Origin: Capsicum annuum
Taxonomy: Eukaryota; Streptophyta; Magnoliopsida; Solanales; Solanaceae
Reading direction: 5' to 3'
Length of the DNA stretch: 64,000 nt
Assembly: GCF_002878395.1 (NCBI RefSeq)
Contig: NC_061122.1
Span: 80,214,147-80,278,146 of the forward strand
Shown: one piece after another, positions 46,272 to 56,999 of the stretch
Layout of the letters: every line of letters starts with the position of its first letter
Position numbering within the stretch: the stretch's first letter is position 1
The notes under the pieces: generated by a model
Seen by the model: the letters and a program-made list of their open reading frames with translations, nothing else
Told to the model about the DNA's origin: nothing
Databases searched by the model: none
Made by a program: the position numbers and the translations under genes

Positions 46272-46723
46272 TGTTAAATCCAGGGTTTTGTCCTTAGAAA
46301 TTTTCCTTGAAATTTGTTCTCTGGACCTAATATGACTCCAGGGTATGAGACATATGCTGGGGTACGAGTGATGTGGTCTTGTTGTAAGATTACCAGTGTT
46401 AGTGGTTGGGATAGTTTTGATCACTGTAATGGTCACGACTTAGGGGTGCAGGTCGTAAGGATTGATACGAGTCGTATCGGTGACTCGTATGGTGGGCAGT
46501 GTTTGATCCTCTTAGTATTTCATTCTGCTAGGGATACGAATTATGGGTATAGATCATATGCTGAGATTATGACTTGTTTGGATAAGTCATATGTTAGACA
46601 GTGTCTGATCCAAAGATTCAGTCCTGGGTATGACTGGTGGAAACCAATCGTAAGGAAGGATACAACTCGTAAGAGGTTCAGTCGTATCCCTATGACGGGT
46701 TTTTAAGGGACTTAAGTGGGGGT
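46272..46723 (+). repeat. Element F 3' LTR, part 1
   Basis: Matches 39097 onward up to the string GACTTAAGTGGGGGTA, where element A begins. Confidence 0.85.
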
Positions 46724-47549
46724 ACTCTAAACGGCCATCATAACTTTTGATGACATCCTTGGAGGCCAACACTTATAGACTCAAGCTTTGGTCACCTCGA
46801 GGACATAAGAGAATGCATGGAGAACCCGTTTGGAGTACACTATACACCAATCTCGCGCGTGAAAGGTTGCTTGGAGGCTTGCCTTTGATGCATACCTGAG
46901 ACTACAAGTTGAACCCATGGAATTGGAGCATGAAGAAAGCGTCTTTGGAGTGTTGGAACTCATTAAGGCCATGTTAGTAATTACACATATAAATTCTAAA
47001 CATCCCATGGCAACCCCTCTCATTAAGGGTGTTGTAGTTATTTTACCTTTCATTTGTAATAGCCTATAAATAGTCTTCTATTAGATTATTTTCTCTTTAA
47101 TTTATTATGGATATTTGAAGAACTTTGAAAGTCTTCTCTCTTTGAGAGTTTATCATAGTGTAGGAATTGGAAAAGCCAATTAGTTTAGTATATGGCTTTG
47201 AAAAGCCAAGTAGTTTAGGATAGGGCTTGGAAAAGCAAATATTGTTCTTTTAGTTAGAAATGGTGGTTATAAGCGGAGTTGATTCCCTTAGTGGTCACCG
47301 TAAGAAGATTGGTGTTTGATTATTACGACGTTGAGGGTCTTTGCATTTGATACATGTGTCAGTTCTCCATGTTTCATAAGATCTTATGTCATCTTACCTA
47401 TCCTTTATTTTTATTGCATTATTGTGTTTTTGTTTCTTGTTCTTGTTCACGATTTTTGTGTGTTGCTTCCGAGGGTGAATTACCATGTTGTTCTCGGTTT
47501 GCCTTGTGTTGTTGGTTGTTTTTGTGAGTTCGTAATCGATCCCCTATCA
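46724..47549 (+). repeat. Element A 5' LTR
   Basis: About 826 bases, ending CCCCTATCA; TATA box at 47065-47073. Pairs with 51472-52268. Confidence 0.85.
47065..47073 (+). promoter_or_regulatory. TATA box in the A 5' LTR
   Basis: TATAAATAG in AGCCTATAAATAGTC, identical in the 3' LTR at 51817-51825. Confidence 0.7.
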
Positions 47550-47551
47550 TT

Positions 47552-47567
47552 TGGTATCAGAGCAAGG
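47552..47567 (+). promoter_or_regulatory. Primer-binding site of element A
   Basis: TGGTATCAGAGCAAGG, initiator-Met type, two bases after the LTR. Confidence 0.85.
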
Positions 47568-48857
47568 ATTGATTTCGTTCCTACGAGATCAATCTTGGGC
47601 TTGTTAACTTGAAAAACAAAAAAAATGTTGAAAACTGAAAATCCAAACAAACATATTTTGTCCTATTTTTGTATTTTAGCTAAGATTTTGAACTTAGATT
47701 TAGGAGATTTTTGTGTGTTTTGTTTGTTTCTAGTGTTAAGTCCTTGTTCTCTAACACTAAGAGAGTCTAGATCTTGGATTTGAGCTAACTTAGGATTATT
47801 TTGAGTTTTCACCATTGTTGAGTTGAAATTTGAAGAAACTAGAATGAAGAATCTCAAAATTGGAAGGGTTGTGGTTGAAATTTGGTCTTGAAAACATGGT
47901 ATTGTTGTATAGGAGTTCACGTGTTCTTGAAAATTTCAAAAATCATTCAATTTGGAGGTCATTTGCTTAAGGTACACTTTTGAGTGTTCTTGGTGTTCTT
48001 CATGTTATTCATTTATTGTTGAACAAGAACATTCAAAAGGTGTGGTTTGATCTAAAAGTGTGAAGAGAAAAATTATGGTCTTTGTTTGTCTTGAAAATCT
48101 TAATTCCAAGACATACAAAAGAATAAGGAAGACAAAGGGCTTTCAAAAATAAGTCTTACCAAAAGGGAGAAAGGGAATGTCCCAAAGCTTACAAAAGAGG
48201 AAAGGAGACAAAGACTTTCAAAATAGTGTTTTGCCCAAAAGGTTTATGGAAAGCCAAACCTTTTTGAAATTGAAAAATGGCTCCACGTCTTGTGTTTTTC
48301 CCTTCCATAACCAAAACTCCACTCTTCCAACTGAAAATTGACCAAGTCAAGTTGAAAAATAAGAAATTCCCAAAAATTCAACTAATTAGAACCTGCCATG
48401 TCATCAAAGCTACCACATCATCAAACTTTCTAATACCCTAAGCTCAAACTTTAGATTTCTAAGCTTCTTTTCTTTGTTTCCTTAGTTTTATTTCTTAAGT
48501 CTAGTACTAATTAGCAACTAGTTATCACCTACTAGATTGAGAATTAGTTGTTTGAGTCCGTTTTCTTCGTGTTATCATTCTTTGTGTTCTTTTGTCGTTT
48601 TGATTCGTTGAACTTCTTTGTTTCAAGTTTATAAGTAGAATTTATTTTTTTTTTAACTTGAGTTGATCAAACAAGAATCTATGCCGGCCGCTAAGTAAGA
48701 TTGACATCTTATTGACTATCGGAGTATAAGCAATTTTCAATATTCGATGCTCCAATTGTGAGGATCACAAAGGTGAGTGCATACGAGTGTTTGTGAGGAG
48801 CTTTTACTACTTATCTTATTTGTTTATTTTGCAGGTACAGGGAGGTATAAGGGGAAC
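47568..48857 (+). other. Untranslated leader of element A
   Basis: No significant frame. Near its end is a donor-like AAG|GTGAGT (48770-48778) and an acceptor TTTATTTTGCAG (ends 48834), a possible 62-base intron just before the ATG at 48858. Confidence 0.55.
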
Positions 48858-49328
48858 ATGTCTTTGATATCCGTGGATTATTATGACTACGACATGGGAT
48901 ACCATGATTGTAGTAAGGTATTTTATGGCTACGAAGTTATTGGAGATTATGGGGACTATGAAAATAGCCAAGATCAAGGCACGGGCAGATTTGAAAGTTA
49001 CGGGTTTGAGGGGGAAAATAAGATGAATGAAGTACCTAGTGCTTATAGTGAGTGTGGAGATGATGAAGAGCCCTGTGATGGTTCTTATGGTGACGTTGGG
49101 GCATGTGAGGAGTCTTACACTTCCCACTCCAAACCTAGATTTGGTGTTAGTTATAACCCTTTCATTCGCAAAGTTTATGAGAGCTATAATGAGAGTACAC
49201 GTGAGGAGTGTGAAAATTCATATTCTTCACCTAGTAGTACTTCTTGTCAAGGACCAAGTAGTGGGAATGGTTATACTAGCTATAGTGTAGGTTGTCCCAC
49301 GAGACAAAGAGGGTATGCATCTTCATAG
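48858..49328 (+). pseudogene. Element A ORF, N-terminal acidic Tyr/Gly-rich part
   Basis: 156 residues from MSLISVDYYDYDMGYHD to a TAG at 49326-49328. Rich in Tyr, Gly, Ser and Glu, with a Ser/Thr/Gly-rich tail and no zinc knuckle. By position it takes the place of gag. The same frame continues past the stop into the protease-like part, so the TAG probably arose by mutation. The ATG at 48777 upstream would be spliced out if the leader intron is real. Confidence 0.55.
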
Positions 49329-49745
49329 TCGAAGGATACCCATGTGCCTTACAATGTTTATCCAAGAAGGAATGTTCACTCCGGGAAAGTGATCATTTAT
49401 GGGATACCGGGTTGCCTCATTGTGCTAAATGATAGGTGTTATAGAAACTACATCTTTCCATCTATAGTTGACTATTTGGGGTTGTTTCAAGAACCTTTAC
49501 TTATTCCATATTGCTTGGATGGGTTTAAGGTTACCGAGTGGGTGAAGGTTGTCTTCTCCCAATTCGAATACCATGAGGAGGTATGGTGCAATATTTTTAC
49601 CTTGGTATACGGTCATGTAAACTTGGGTGCCGACTGGTTTGCATAATATAAAGTTCCAAATATGCAAAATTAGCCTAAAGTTGTACGAGATCAATGGGGA
49701 AATCATTTCATTACTTCCATTCAACCCAAGCCACAAAGAGAAGTG
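49329..49745 (+). pseudogene. Element A ORF, aspartic-protease-like domain without the catalytic triad
   Basis: Same frame as the previous entry. KVIIYGIPGCLIVLNDRCYR aligns in pattern with the CxLIIDGGSCTN start of Ty3-type proteases, IVDYLGL with the next helix, and VWCNIFTLVYGHVNLGADW with the VLCDIxPMxxGHxLLGRPW end. At the catalytic place stands Asn-Asp-Arg instead of Asp-Ser/Thr-Gly, so proteolysis is unlikely. Ends at a TAA (49644). This reading is by pattern only. Confidence 0.5.
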
Positions 49746-50873
49746 CTCACTTGCTCTAATTTGAATGAAAATGAGAGCCAAAAGATTGAGAGGAATAAGG
49801 GTGTGCAAGGTGGCAATCCAAAAGTGGAAAAAGAAGAGGTTGTGAGGAGTGAAGTGAGGGGGTTGCCACCAAACCATGCTAACTATGTTTGTCCTTTTAT
49901 TTCCAAGGACATTTGTATAGGTACCATCATGGCAAGCAGAGGAGAACAAGTGCTAAAGGATAAAATTCCATTTGAAGACTTGATGAGGGAAGTCTTAGTT
50001 GATGTCGGAGCTCGTGGGGGACCTTCACACCACACTAAAGAAGAATATACTCAATAATATCAAGGTGAAATAGCTAACTCTTACACTTTTGTGCATGTGA
50101 ATGATGATTATGTTACTAGTTGTCCATTGAGTGTGAGTAGTAGCTTTCCTATTTGTGAGTCTATTGATTTTTTGCCTCTTGATGATGATGTATATGTTGT
50201 GAGTGTGGATACACTAGTTGATCCTATTGATGACTGAATTGAATCTTCTTGTAAGACCGATTTGTGTCCACCGAGTGTAGAAGCCATTGTGTTGAAAAAG
50301 TACATCGTCTTGTGAAATTTATGTTGATCAACTTATGTGTGAAAATTTCCCACCACTTGAGGTTATGTATGTTGTAATTAATAGAACTTAAGTGAGTGAA
50401 GAATTTGAAAATAATGGTCACCAAAATAGGAGTGAACTCGTGATCTTATCTTGTGATATAGATTCTAATGTTTGCTTGGCTTATAAGGCTAATCATATGC
50501 TTAAAGCATCTTTGAAACTCGATAATGATCCTTTAGAGAGTGTACTTGTTCCAAATCTGTCTGCAGGATAGATCCTTCTCTCTTTAGGTATAATGTCTTG
50601 TTTGAAGATAGTTTAATCACTCCTAATGAACCTAGTGGTAAGAATGATGTTAACAGCATAGCTTGTCTTAAAGGCTATATCTTGTATGCCAACCCACTAT
50701 GGTGTGACAACATTCCTTCTAAAGATAGAAATCTCTTTTTGAAAGATGAGAGTACTCTTAAGGGTAAGGAACGTGTGGTCATTCTTGAAAACCCGAGGGC
50801 AAAGGTGTCATTGACTTCTTGGGGTAATGCTTCTAAATGTGCATCCTTGCTTGATAGACTTGTCTTAAGTTGA
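49743..50873 (+). pseudogene. Element A ORF, central region (unknown)
   Basis: Mostly the same frame, with stops at 50055, about 50236 and 50313 and a frameshifted stretch at about 50308-50590. A Lys/Glu-rich linker comes first, then VSVDTLVDPIDD and, after a stop, IESSCKTDLCPPS, the motif shared with B (about 33930-34000). 50598-50873 is a further open piece. RT and integrase, expected here in an autonomous element, are absent. Confidence 0.55.
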
Positions 50874-51790
50874 GTGAATCCCAACTTGTGGATTCCAAGG
50901 TGTCTATGTGTTCGAAAGGAAGAATGTCTATGTGCTTAAATATTTTGTCTCCGGTCGTGTATGCCTTTCCACTTGATTCCTTTCTTTACTACCTCTTTGC
51001 TTATGATGATATCCATGCTCATCTTGGATTTATTTTATGTCGAGGTAGAAAATTTGTTGGTTCGTCCACTTGTGTGAGTGATAATGTTATATGGATCCTG
51101 TGGACTTTAGAACCAATTGAAGCACCACCCTTGGTGTGGTCTCTTGAAGATATAAAGAATCAATTGTCTTATGGCTCATAAGATGAAGGTAGTTCTACTT
51201 TGTGGATTATTTGATTCCATTAGGACCTTTGTAGTTTCCTTATCTTTAGATGATTTTAATAACCAAATCCTTTGTGCATATTTTAATAAGTTTTTAGTAT
51301 TTAATTCAAAAGATCCTTGGTTATATTGCAAATATGTGCAACCTTGGCATATTGAGATAATTTGTTATGCTAACCCTAACCCTTATGCCATGAGGACTTT
51401 GTGTTTGTTTGTCCTTTCTTTAGTTTTGTAAGGTTTGGATTCGAGGTCGAATCTTTTCAAGAAGGGGAGGATGATACGATAAAAACGGCCATCATAGCTT
51501 TTGATGACATCCTGGGAGGCCAACACTTAAAGTCTCAAGCTTTGGTCACCTCGAGGACACAAGAGCATGCATGGGGGACTCATTTGGAGCACACCATAAA
51601 GCAATCCCGCATGTGGAAGATTGCTTGGGTGCTTGCCTTTGATGCATACCTGAGACTACTAGTTGAACCCACGACTTTGGAGCTTGAAGAAGGCACCTTT
51701 GGAGTGTTCGAACTCATTAAGGGTATTTTAGTGATTACACATATTGATTCCAAACACCCCAGGGTAGCCCCTCTATTAAGGGTGTTATAG
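50870..51790 (+). pseudogene. Element A 3' ORF, crossing the PPT into the LTR
   Basis: 50870-51181 and 51171-51431 hold the module seen in B: ILCAYFNKFLVFNSKDPWLY followed by CKYVQPWHI, and RTLCLFVLSLVL. In another frame, 51401-51790 reads FEVESFQEGEDDTIK across the PPT and continues 320 bases into the LTR. Function unknown. Confidence 0.6.
51460..51471 (+). promoter_or_regulatory. Polypurine tract of element A
   Basis: AGAAGGGGAGGA, before the LTR start TGATACGATA; it encodes part of QEGEDD in one frame. Confidence 0.8.
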
Positions 51791-52268
51791 TCATCTTACC
51801 TTTCATTATAATAGCCTATAAATAGTCTTCTACTAGGTCATTTGCTCTTTAGTTAATTATGGATATTTGAAGAACATTGAAGTCTTCTCTCTTTGAGAGT
51901 GTATCTTAGTGTAGGGCTTGGAAAAGCCAAGTTATTTAGTGTACGGCTTAGAAAAGACAATATTTATCTTTTTCTTAGAAACAGTGGTTTCAAGCGAAGT
52001 TGATTCCCTTAGCGATCACCGTAAGAAGATTAGTGTTTGATTATTATGAAGTTGAGGGACTTTGCATTCGATACATGTGTCGGTTCTCCTTGATTCATAA
52101 GATCTTATATCATCTTACCTATCCTTTTTTTATTGTATGGTTGTGTTTTTGTTTCTTGTTCTAGTTCACGATTTTCATGTGTTGATGCCGAGGGTGAATT
52201 TCCATCTAGTTCTCGGTTTTTCTTGTGTTGTTATCTATTTTTATGTGTTCGTAATCGATCCCGTGTCA
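51472..52268 (+). repeat. Element A 3' LTR
   Basis: 797 bases, TGATACGATA...CCGTGTCA; TATA box at 51817. Confidence 0.85.
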
Positions 52269-52863
52269 CTTTAATATGACCCACAAGTTCTAATATACTT
52301 AGGAGGTTATTTACCCTATTATTCTATTCATTAACACATAGAAAACTATTCTAAAACACATCATAATTCTCTCAAGAGCTTTTGGGGCAAGAGAGCTAGG
52401 GTTTCAACTTAGGGATTTCTTTGGGGCTTCCTTTGGTGATTTTCTTCCATCACCTTTCTCGGTTAAAGGCATGTGTCTCTTCCCTACTTAATATTTCTAA
52501 AAAGGCATGGATTTTTTGGATGTTTTCATGATCTCAATATTGCATAGTTTATGGTTTTCAACTATTAATTGGGGGTTTTGTTTATAATGGCTTGGTTGTG
52601 GTTTCCAATGGTTTAATTATTCTTTTATATACATTAATGGTGTTCTGGGAAATCTGTTTTAATGGTAATGGTTTAATGGTCTTTGGAATTGGTTTTGGTT
52701 GTATTATGCTCCCAAGGTGTTTGCTAAAATGCTTATGAAGATATGTTCATTACATTGACTTCATTAAATGGAAATCTTTCTTGTTTTCAGCTTATATATG
52801 AAACTTTAAATAGTTTACAAAGGTTAGAGGCTAATTGGTTAAGCTTGTGGAGAACATGGTAGT
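52269..52863 (+). repeat. Element F 3' LTR, part 2
   Basis: Resumes at the point matching about 39486 in the 5' LTR (TATGACCCA) and ends at GAACATGGTAGT, matching about 40065-40080. The last five bases, GTAGT, would be the left TSD of element C. Confidence 0.85.
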
Positions 52864-55085
52864 TGTAATAGCCCATGCGTTTTAGCTTAATTCAGCTCTT
52901 AGTGTTTTCTTAAGATACTTGGAATCTAAAATAATTGCTTAAGACACTTGGAATCTAAAATAAAACTAAGTGTTGGGACTTAGTCATTTCTAAAACTCCT
53001 AAACTTCAATAATTTCATTCCCAACCTTCCCGGCCTTAGAATGTCGATTTTAAAGTTGATTCATGATCGGGGTTGTCAAAGGTACATACGGGTGAGTTTT
53101 GGAATTTTCGGGAAATCGTAAGGACATGTTTGGAAGTCCAAAATAGCAGCTGCATGCGATTAGCATGCACGCTCCAGTCCACCCCTAGGGAACATGTGAT
53201 AGAGCATGCAGCGCACACTCTATTTCGGAACTCCAGAGCATGCAACGCACGCTCCTGAATTTTTCAGCTTTTGATTTTCTGTATTGGAGGACAATAAGAT
53301 CTTTTGTCTCAGATCAAAACCATCCTAAACACATAATTTCAACCCCAAATAGCATAGATACATCATTATTCACCTTTTTCCTCTCAAGAACAAACCCTAG
53401 CTCTTCAACATTCAAGGTCAATTCTCAAGAAACCTACCAAGAACTTCACAAATTATTCAAGCAAGTTATGTTAGATGTTGATCCATGGACACTTTTCATC
53501 CATGGAGTTCAAGAACCCTATTTTCAAGTTGCATTATGATATTAACATGTATTTATGAATTTTATCCATGAACTTCCATAAATTTTGACTTTATACCATG
53601 TTTACAAGTGTTTTTCGTAAGGATTAGTTCTTGACATGTTTGAAGAATGAAAATTTCATGTTGAAGTCCCTAACCCATGATGTTATACTAAAGTTATGAT
53701 ACTATCATGTGCATTAAACTAATTCCCTGCTTTAACTCACGACCCAGGTGAGTTTGATGAAATGCGTCATAGATGAATTTTGAATAATGACTATTTATGA
53801 TGATCTCCAAGTTGTATTATGGTTTCAAATGCTCTCATGTGTTCTTATTGATATTACTATCGAGTCCTGGGGGTTATGAATACCTGAAAACTTAGTTTTT
53901 TATTTAGTTTAAAAACTTTCAGAAGGGATTTCGAATACAGTAGAGCATTATCAGTTTAGCCAGTACATCATGTCAGTAAGCTCATTTCAGTCCAGTAATT
54001 AGAGTCAATTCAGTTGGGAGTAGGATTTAGTACCGAGCGAACCCAAGGACGGGGGCTCACCTGCTAGTTGAGGGTGTGACCTTTAGTAGCAGTCTCTGCA
54101 TTTCAGAACTACGTAACCAGCGTAGGTTGAGATGTGAACCTGCTAGCTGAGGGTTGACATATATCTCATTAGGGCCCTGCAAGTTGAGGGTAACCCTTAG
54201 TCCATAGAGAAAACACTTCAGTGGATCCACATAGCCATTGTTAGTACTCGTGGCACAGTACTGACACCTTCTAACTGGGGTTACAAGTTGTACCCCATTT
54301 AACTTATTTTGGGGCATGTCGGTTAGAAGATAGCTCCCACAGTTTCATTCCAGTTTTCAGTTTCAGGTTTCCTTGACCATGCCATACAGTCACTAGTTGT
54401 GTAGTATCACTATTTCAGTATGTCGGTTTACAGACTATACTAGTTTTATGTTATATGTTTGGTCATGTATTCTCAGACTTTGTAGCTTTCATGGATGCTA
54501 TACAGCAGTAATCTTATGCCATACTTACAGTTAGTTTTTATTCAGGCATATGATCCGTGTATATCAGCTTAACCTTATTTAGAATACCAGTACATTTAAA
54601 GTACTGACCGCATACTCATTTATTGCACTATGATATCTCATATCATAATTTCGGATGTTCAAGTTCCTGACAACACTTAGACCCTCCAGTGCATCCGCAG
54701 TAGTAGCAGTGGTAAGTCCTCATGTTTTGAGAAACATTTATGTTTATTTCAGTTTAATTCATGAGTCGGTCGAAGTTAGTTGGGGAGCTGTCCCATCAAC
54801 TCCTAAGTCAGTCAGTTAGAGGCTTTCAAACATTTCTAGACAGTTATTCAGTTATCAGATATTACTGACAGTCTTATAGGCATTGTTTTCAGACAGATGT
54901 TTTTAGTATTTTGATTCCGTATTGTTTTTTGTATTTTAAATATTATGGCATTTTTAGCTAAGTTCCGCACATGTTATTTGTTATTCTATACAGTGCTCAC
55001 GGCAGATACCAGTATGGGATAGCTTGTGGTCCTTCGGGGCTGTAGGCACCACGTGATGTCCAGGGTGTACTCTCAGGGCGTTACA
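52864..55085 (+). repeat. Element C 5' LTR
   Basis: TGTAATAGCCC...GGGCGTTACA, 2222 bases. Includes GC-rich GAGCATGCA(A/G)CGCACGCTC-like repeats at about 53150-53255, a donor-like AAG|TTATG/GTATG site (53459; GCAAGGTATG in the other LTR at 60670), and the hairpin array at 54054-54200. Confidence 0.9.
54054..54300. repeat. Hairpin array in the C 5' LTR
   Basis: CTCACC/GGTGTGA (54056-54079), ATGTGAACC/GGTTGACAT (54132-54160; 8 of 9 paired), AGGGCCC/GGGTAACCCT (about 54171-54197) and GGGGT/ACCCC (54276-54295). Centres read TGCTAGTTGAGG. These are reverse-complement relatives of the arrays in E. The 3' LTR copy is at 61258-61402. Confidence 0.75.
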
Positions 55086-55089
55086 AACT

Positions 55090-55102
55090 TGGTATCAAAG
55101 TC
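55090..55102 (+). promoter_or_regulatory. Primer-binding site of element C
   Basis: TGGTATCAAAGTC, initiator-Met type with two transitions, four bases after the LTR. Confidence 0.85.
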
Positions 55103-55307
55103 TAAGGTTTTAAAGTGTCCTAGGGAGTCTTAAATCCGCATTGAGTGAACTTTTGTGCATGGGTGTGAAGCGCGCCACACTTATGGGCAAGAAGTTACAA
55201 GACGTTTAGGAAAGGTAGACTTTTTTTAGTGTCCATGTCATCCGATTGAGCATGATATCAATTTAAACAATGGTTTCTAATCTAATTTCCTTTCCATTTT
55301 ACAAAAC

Positions 55308-56455
55308 ATGCCTCCCAAAAAGACTAATGGAAGAAGAAACGGGAATCAGCCCGCACCTTCACCTGTTTAGGAAGATCCCCTAAATGAGCTTGTCTCTCAG
55401 GACAAATTTAGAGCGGCATTCACTACCTTATATCACTCAATGGCAGCCCAAAATAATCAGTCGGTTGTTGTTCCATCCGTTCCAATAGCCAATACTGTTG
55501 CAGCTAGGATTTGGGACTTCACAAGAATGAACCCTCCTCTATTTTTTAGATCTAAGTCTGATGAGGACTTAGGAATTCCACCACATGGTTCAAATGATAA
55601 TTAATATTATGGGTGTGACCTCTAGTGAGAGTGCAGAGTTAGGTGCTTATCAGTTGCAGGATGTTGCTCACACCTAGTATAAGTAGTGGAAGGACAATAG
55701 AGGGGCAGATGCAGGACCTGTTGAATGAGAGGAGTTTACTTCAACTTTTCTAAATAGGTTTTTTCCTTTGGAATTAAGAGAAGCTAAGGTGCAGGAGTTT
55801 ATTAACTTGGGGCAGGGGAACATGAGTGTGAAAGAGTATTCTCTTAAGTTTACTTGGCTAGCCAAGTATGCTCCTAATATTGTGTCTGATGACAGGTCTA
55901 AGATGAGTAAGTTTATCTCGAGTATAGCTGATAGTGTGGTCAAGGAGTGTAGGACCATGATGTTAATTAAGGATATGGACTTGTCTAGGTTAATAGTCCA
56001 TGCTCAAAAGATTGAGGAGCAGAAGTGTAGAAAAGAGAGAAGGAAAATAAGAAGGCCAAAATGGGTAGCTTCAATTTTTCTCAGCTGAGGTCGGAGGGTG
56101 GTAACCATCCTCAATTCTATAAGAAATCTTAATTCCCAGCTCTATCTTCGGCTAGTGTGGTAGCACCAAAGCCTAGAAATAATAATCGAGACAAGGCGCC
56201 AATCCCTAAACCCCAGAAAAGTGTGAACAGTGGTCACACAAACCCTCTTTGCCATAAATGTGATAGAAACCATCAAGGTGTATGTAGAGTTGGCAGTGAC
56301 GTATGCTTTGGGTACGGAAAGAAAAGCTACAGGATCAAGGATTTCCCACAGAGTGGTCAGCAGGGCCAGTCCAGTCGTCCCCCAGTTCCATCCAGTCGCC
56401 CAACTTAGCAGGGTGCCGCTTCTAGTGCCACCAGTGGTCAATTTCCCAAATAAAT
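55308..56455 (+). pseudogene. Gag of element C
   Basis: Start ATG at 55308 (MPPKKTNGRRNGNQPAPSP, then a TAG). Capsid blocks: AARIWDFTRMNPPLFF (about 55500), FLNRFFPLELREAKVQEFIN (about 55750), SKFISSIADSVVKECRTMM (55905) and the helix HAQKIEEQKCRKERRKIRRP. The zinc knuckle region at 56157-56408 has CHKCDRNHQGVC intact, but the second box reads CFGYGKKSYRIKDF, with Cys, His and Cys changed to Tyr, Tyr and Phe. Confidence 0.85.
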
Positions 56456-56469
56456 TTTATGCACTTCAA

Positions 56470-56995
56470 TCCCGATCGGATCATGAAAATATTCCTGATG
56501 AGGTTACTGGTATGTTACAAGTCTTTCATTTACAGGTTTATGGTTTATTAGACCCCGTAGCTTCTCTTTCTTTTGTAACTCCCTACATAGTCGTTAATTG
56601 CGGCGTCATTCCTGAGACTTTAGCAAAACCCTTCTCATGTCTACCTCAGTAGGTGTCTCTATTATAGTCAGGCAGGTATATAAGAATTGTTCGGTCATAA
56701 TATCTCAGAAAGTCACTTCAGTCGATCTTGTTGAGTTAGAGATGACTGATTTTGATGTTATTTTTGGCATGGATTGGCTCCACTCATGTTATGCTTCAGT
56801 TGATTATAGAAAAAGAGTTGTTAATTTTTAATTTTCTAATGAACCAATCCTTGAATGGAAGGCTAGTGCTTCAATATTTAAGGGTCAGCTTGTTTAGTAT
56901 CTTAGAGCGAGGAAAATGATATCCAAGGGGTGTATTTACCATCTTGTTCAAGTTAAAAACTCTAGTTCAGAGACTCTAAATCTTGAGTTAGTTTC
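56470..56995 (+). pseudogene. Aspartic protease of element C
   Basis: Reads DEVTGMLQVFHLQVYGLLDP then VASLSFVTPYIVVNCGV (56490-56610), where the catalytic loop D-P-G is D-P-V. After a frameshift near 56640 come VRQVYKNCSVIISQKVTS and FDVIFGMDWLHSCYASVDYR (56745-56805). The linker to RT (KMISKGCIYHLVQVK) follows. Confidence 0.85.
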
Positions 56996-56999
56996 AGTA

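Larger units (their letters stand above)
46724..52268 (+). mobile_element. Element A: relative of element B, in the F 3' LTR
   Basis: LTRs 46724-47549 and 51472-52268, PBS, a 1.3 kb leader, an ORF region at 48858-51470, PPT. The start of the left LTR is damaged and about 22 bases of the host LTR are missing at that side, so no TSD pair can be read; the right flank CTTTA is the likely copy. It shares with B the LTR ends, leader layout, the VDP(I/F)DD motif and an ORF crossing the PPT. Confidence 0.8.
39097..52863 (+). mobile_element. Element F: chromovirus (Tekay/Del-like), 3' LTR split by A and C
   Basis: 5' LTR 39097-41284, PBS, gag, protease, RT, RNase H, integrase with chromodomain, PPT, and a 3' LTR starting at 46272. 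The 3' LTR is interrupted by element A (46724-52268), resumes at 52269, and is lost beyond 52863 where C enters. The internal region is 4987 bases. Left flank TCATA is a candidate TSD whose partner is missing. Same LTR family as solo LTR G. Confidence 0.85.

Noticed and set aside
47316..47612. 98-residue plus-strand frame across the end of the A 5' LTR.
   Set aside because: It covers the LTR end and PBS, is not conserved in the 3' LTR copy, and has no motif.
49497..49949. 150-residue minus-strand frame.
   Set aside because: Antisense shadow of the element A protease-like and linker regions.
16233..52863. Elements H and C both have GTAGT at the left edge, which could mean a shared target preference.
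   Set aside because: Two cases of a 5-base match in different contexts are easily chance; C has no right TSD to confirm it.
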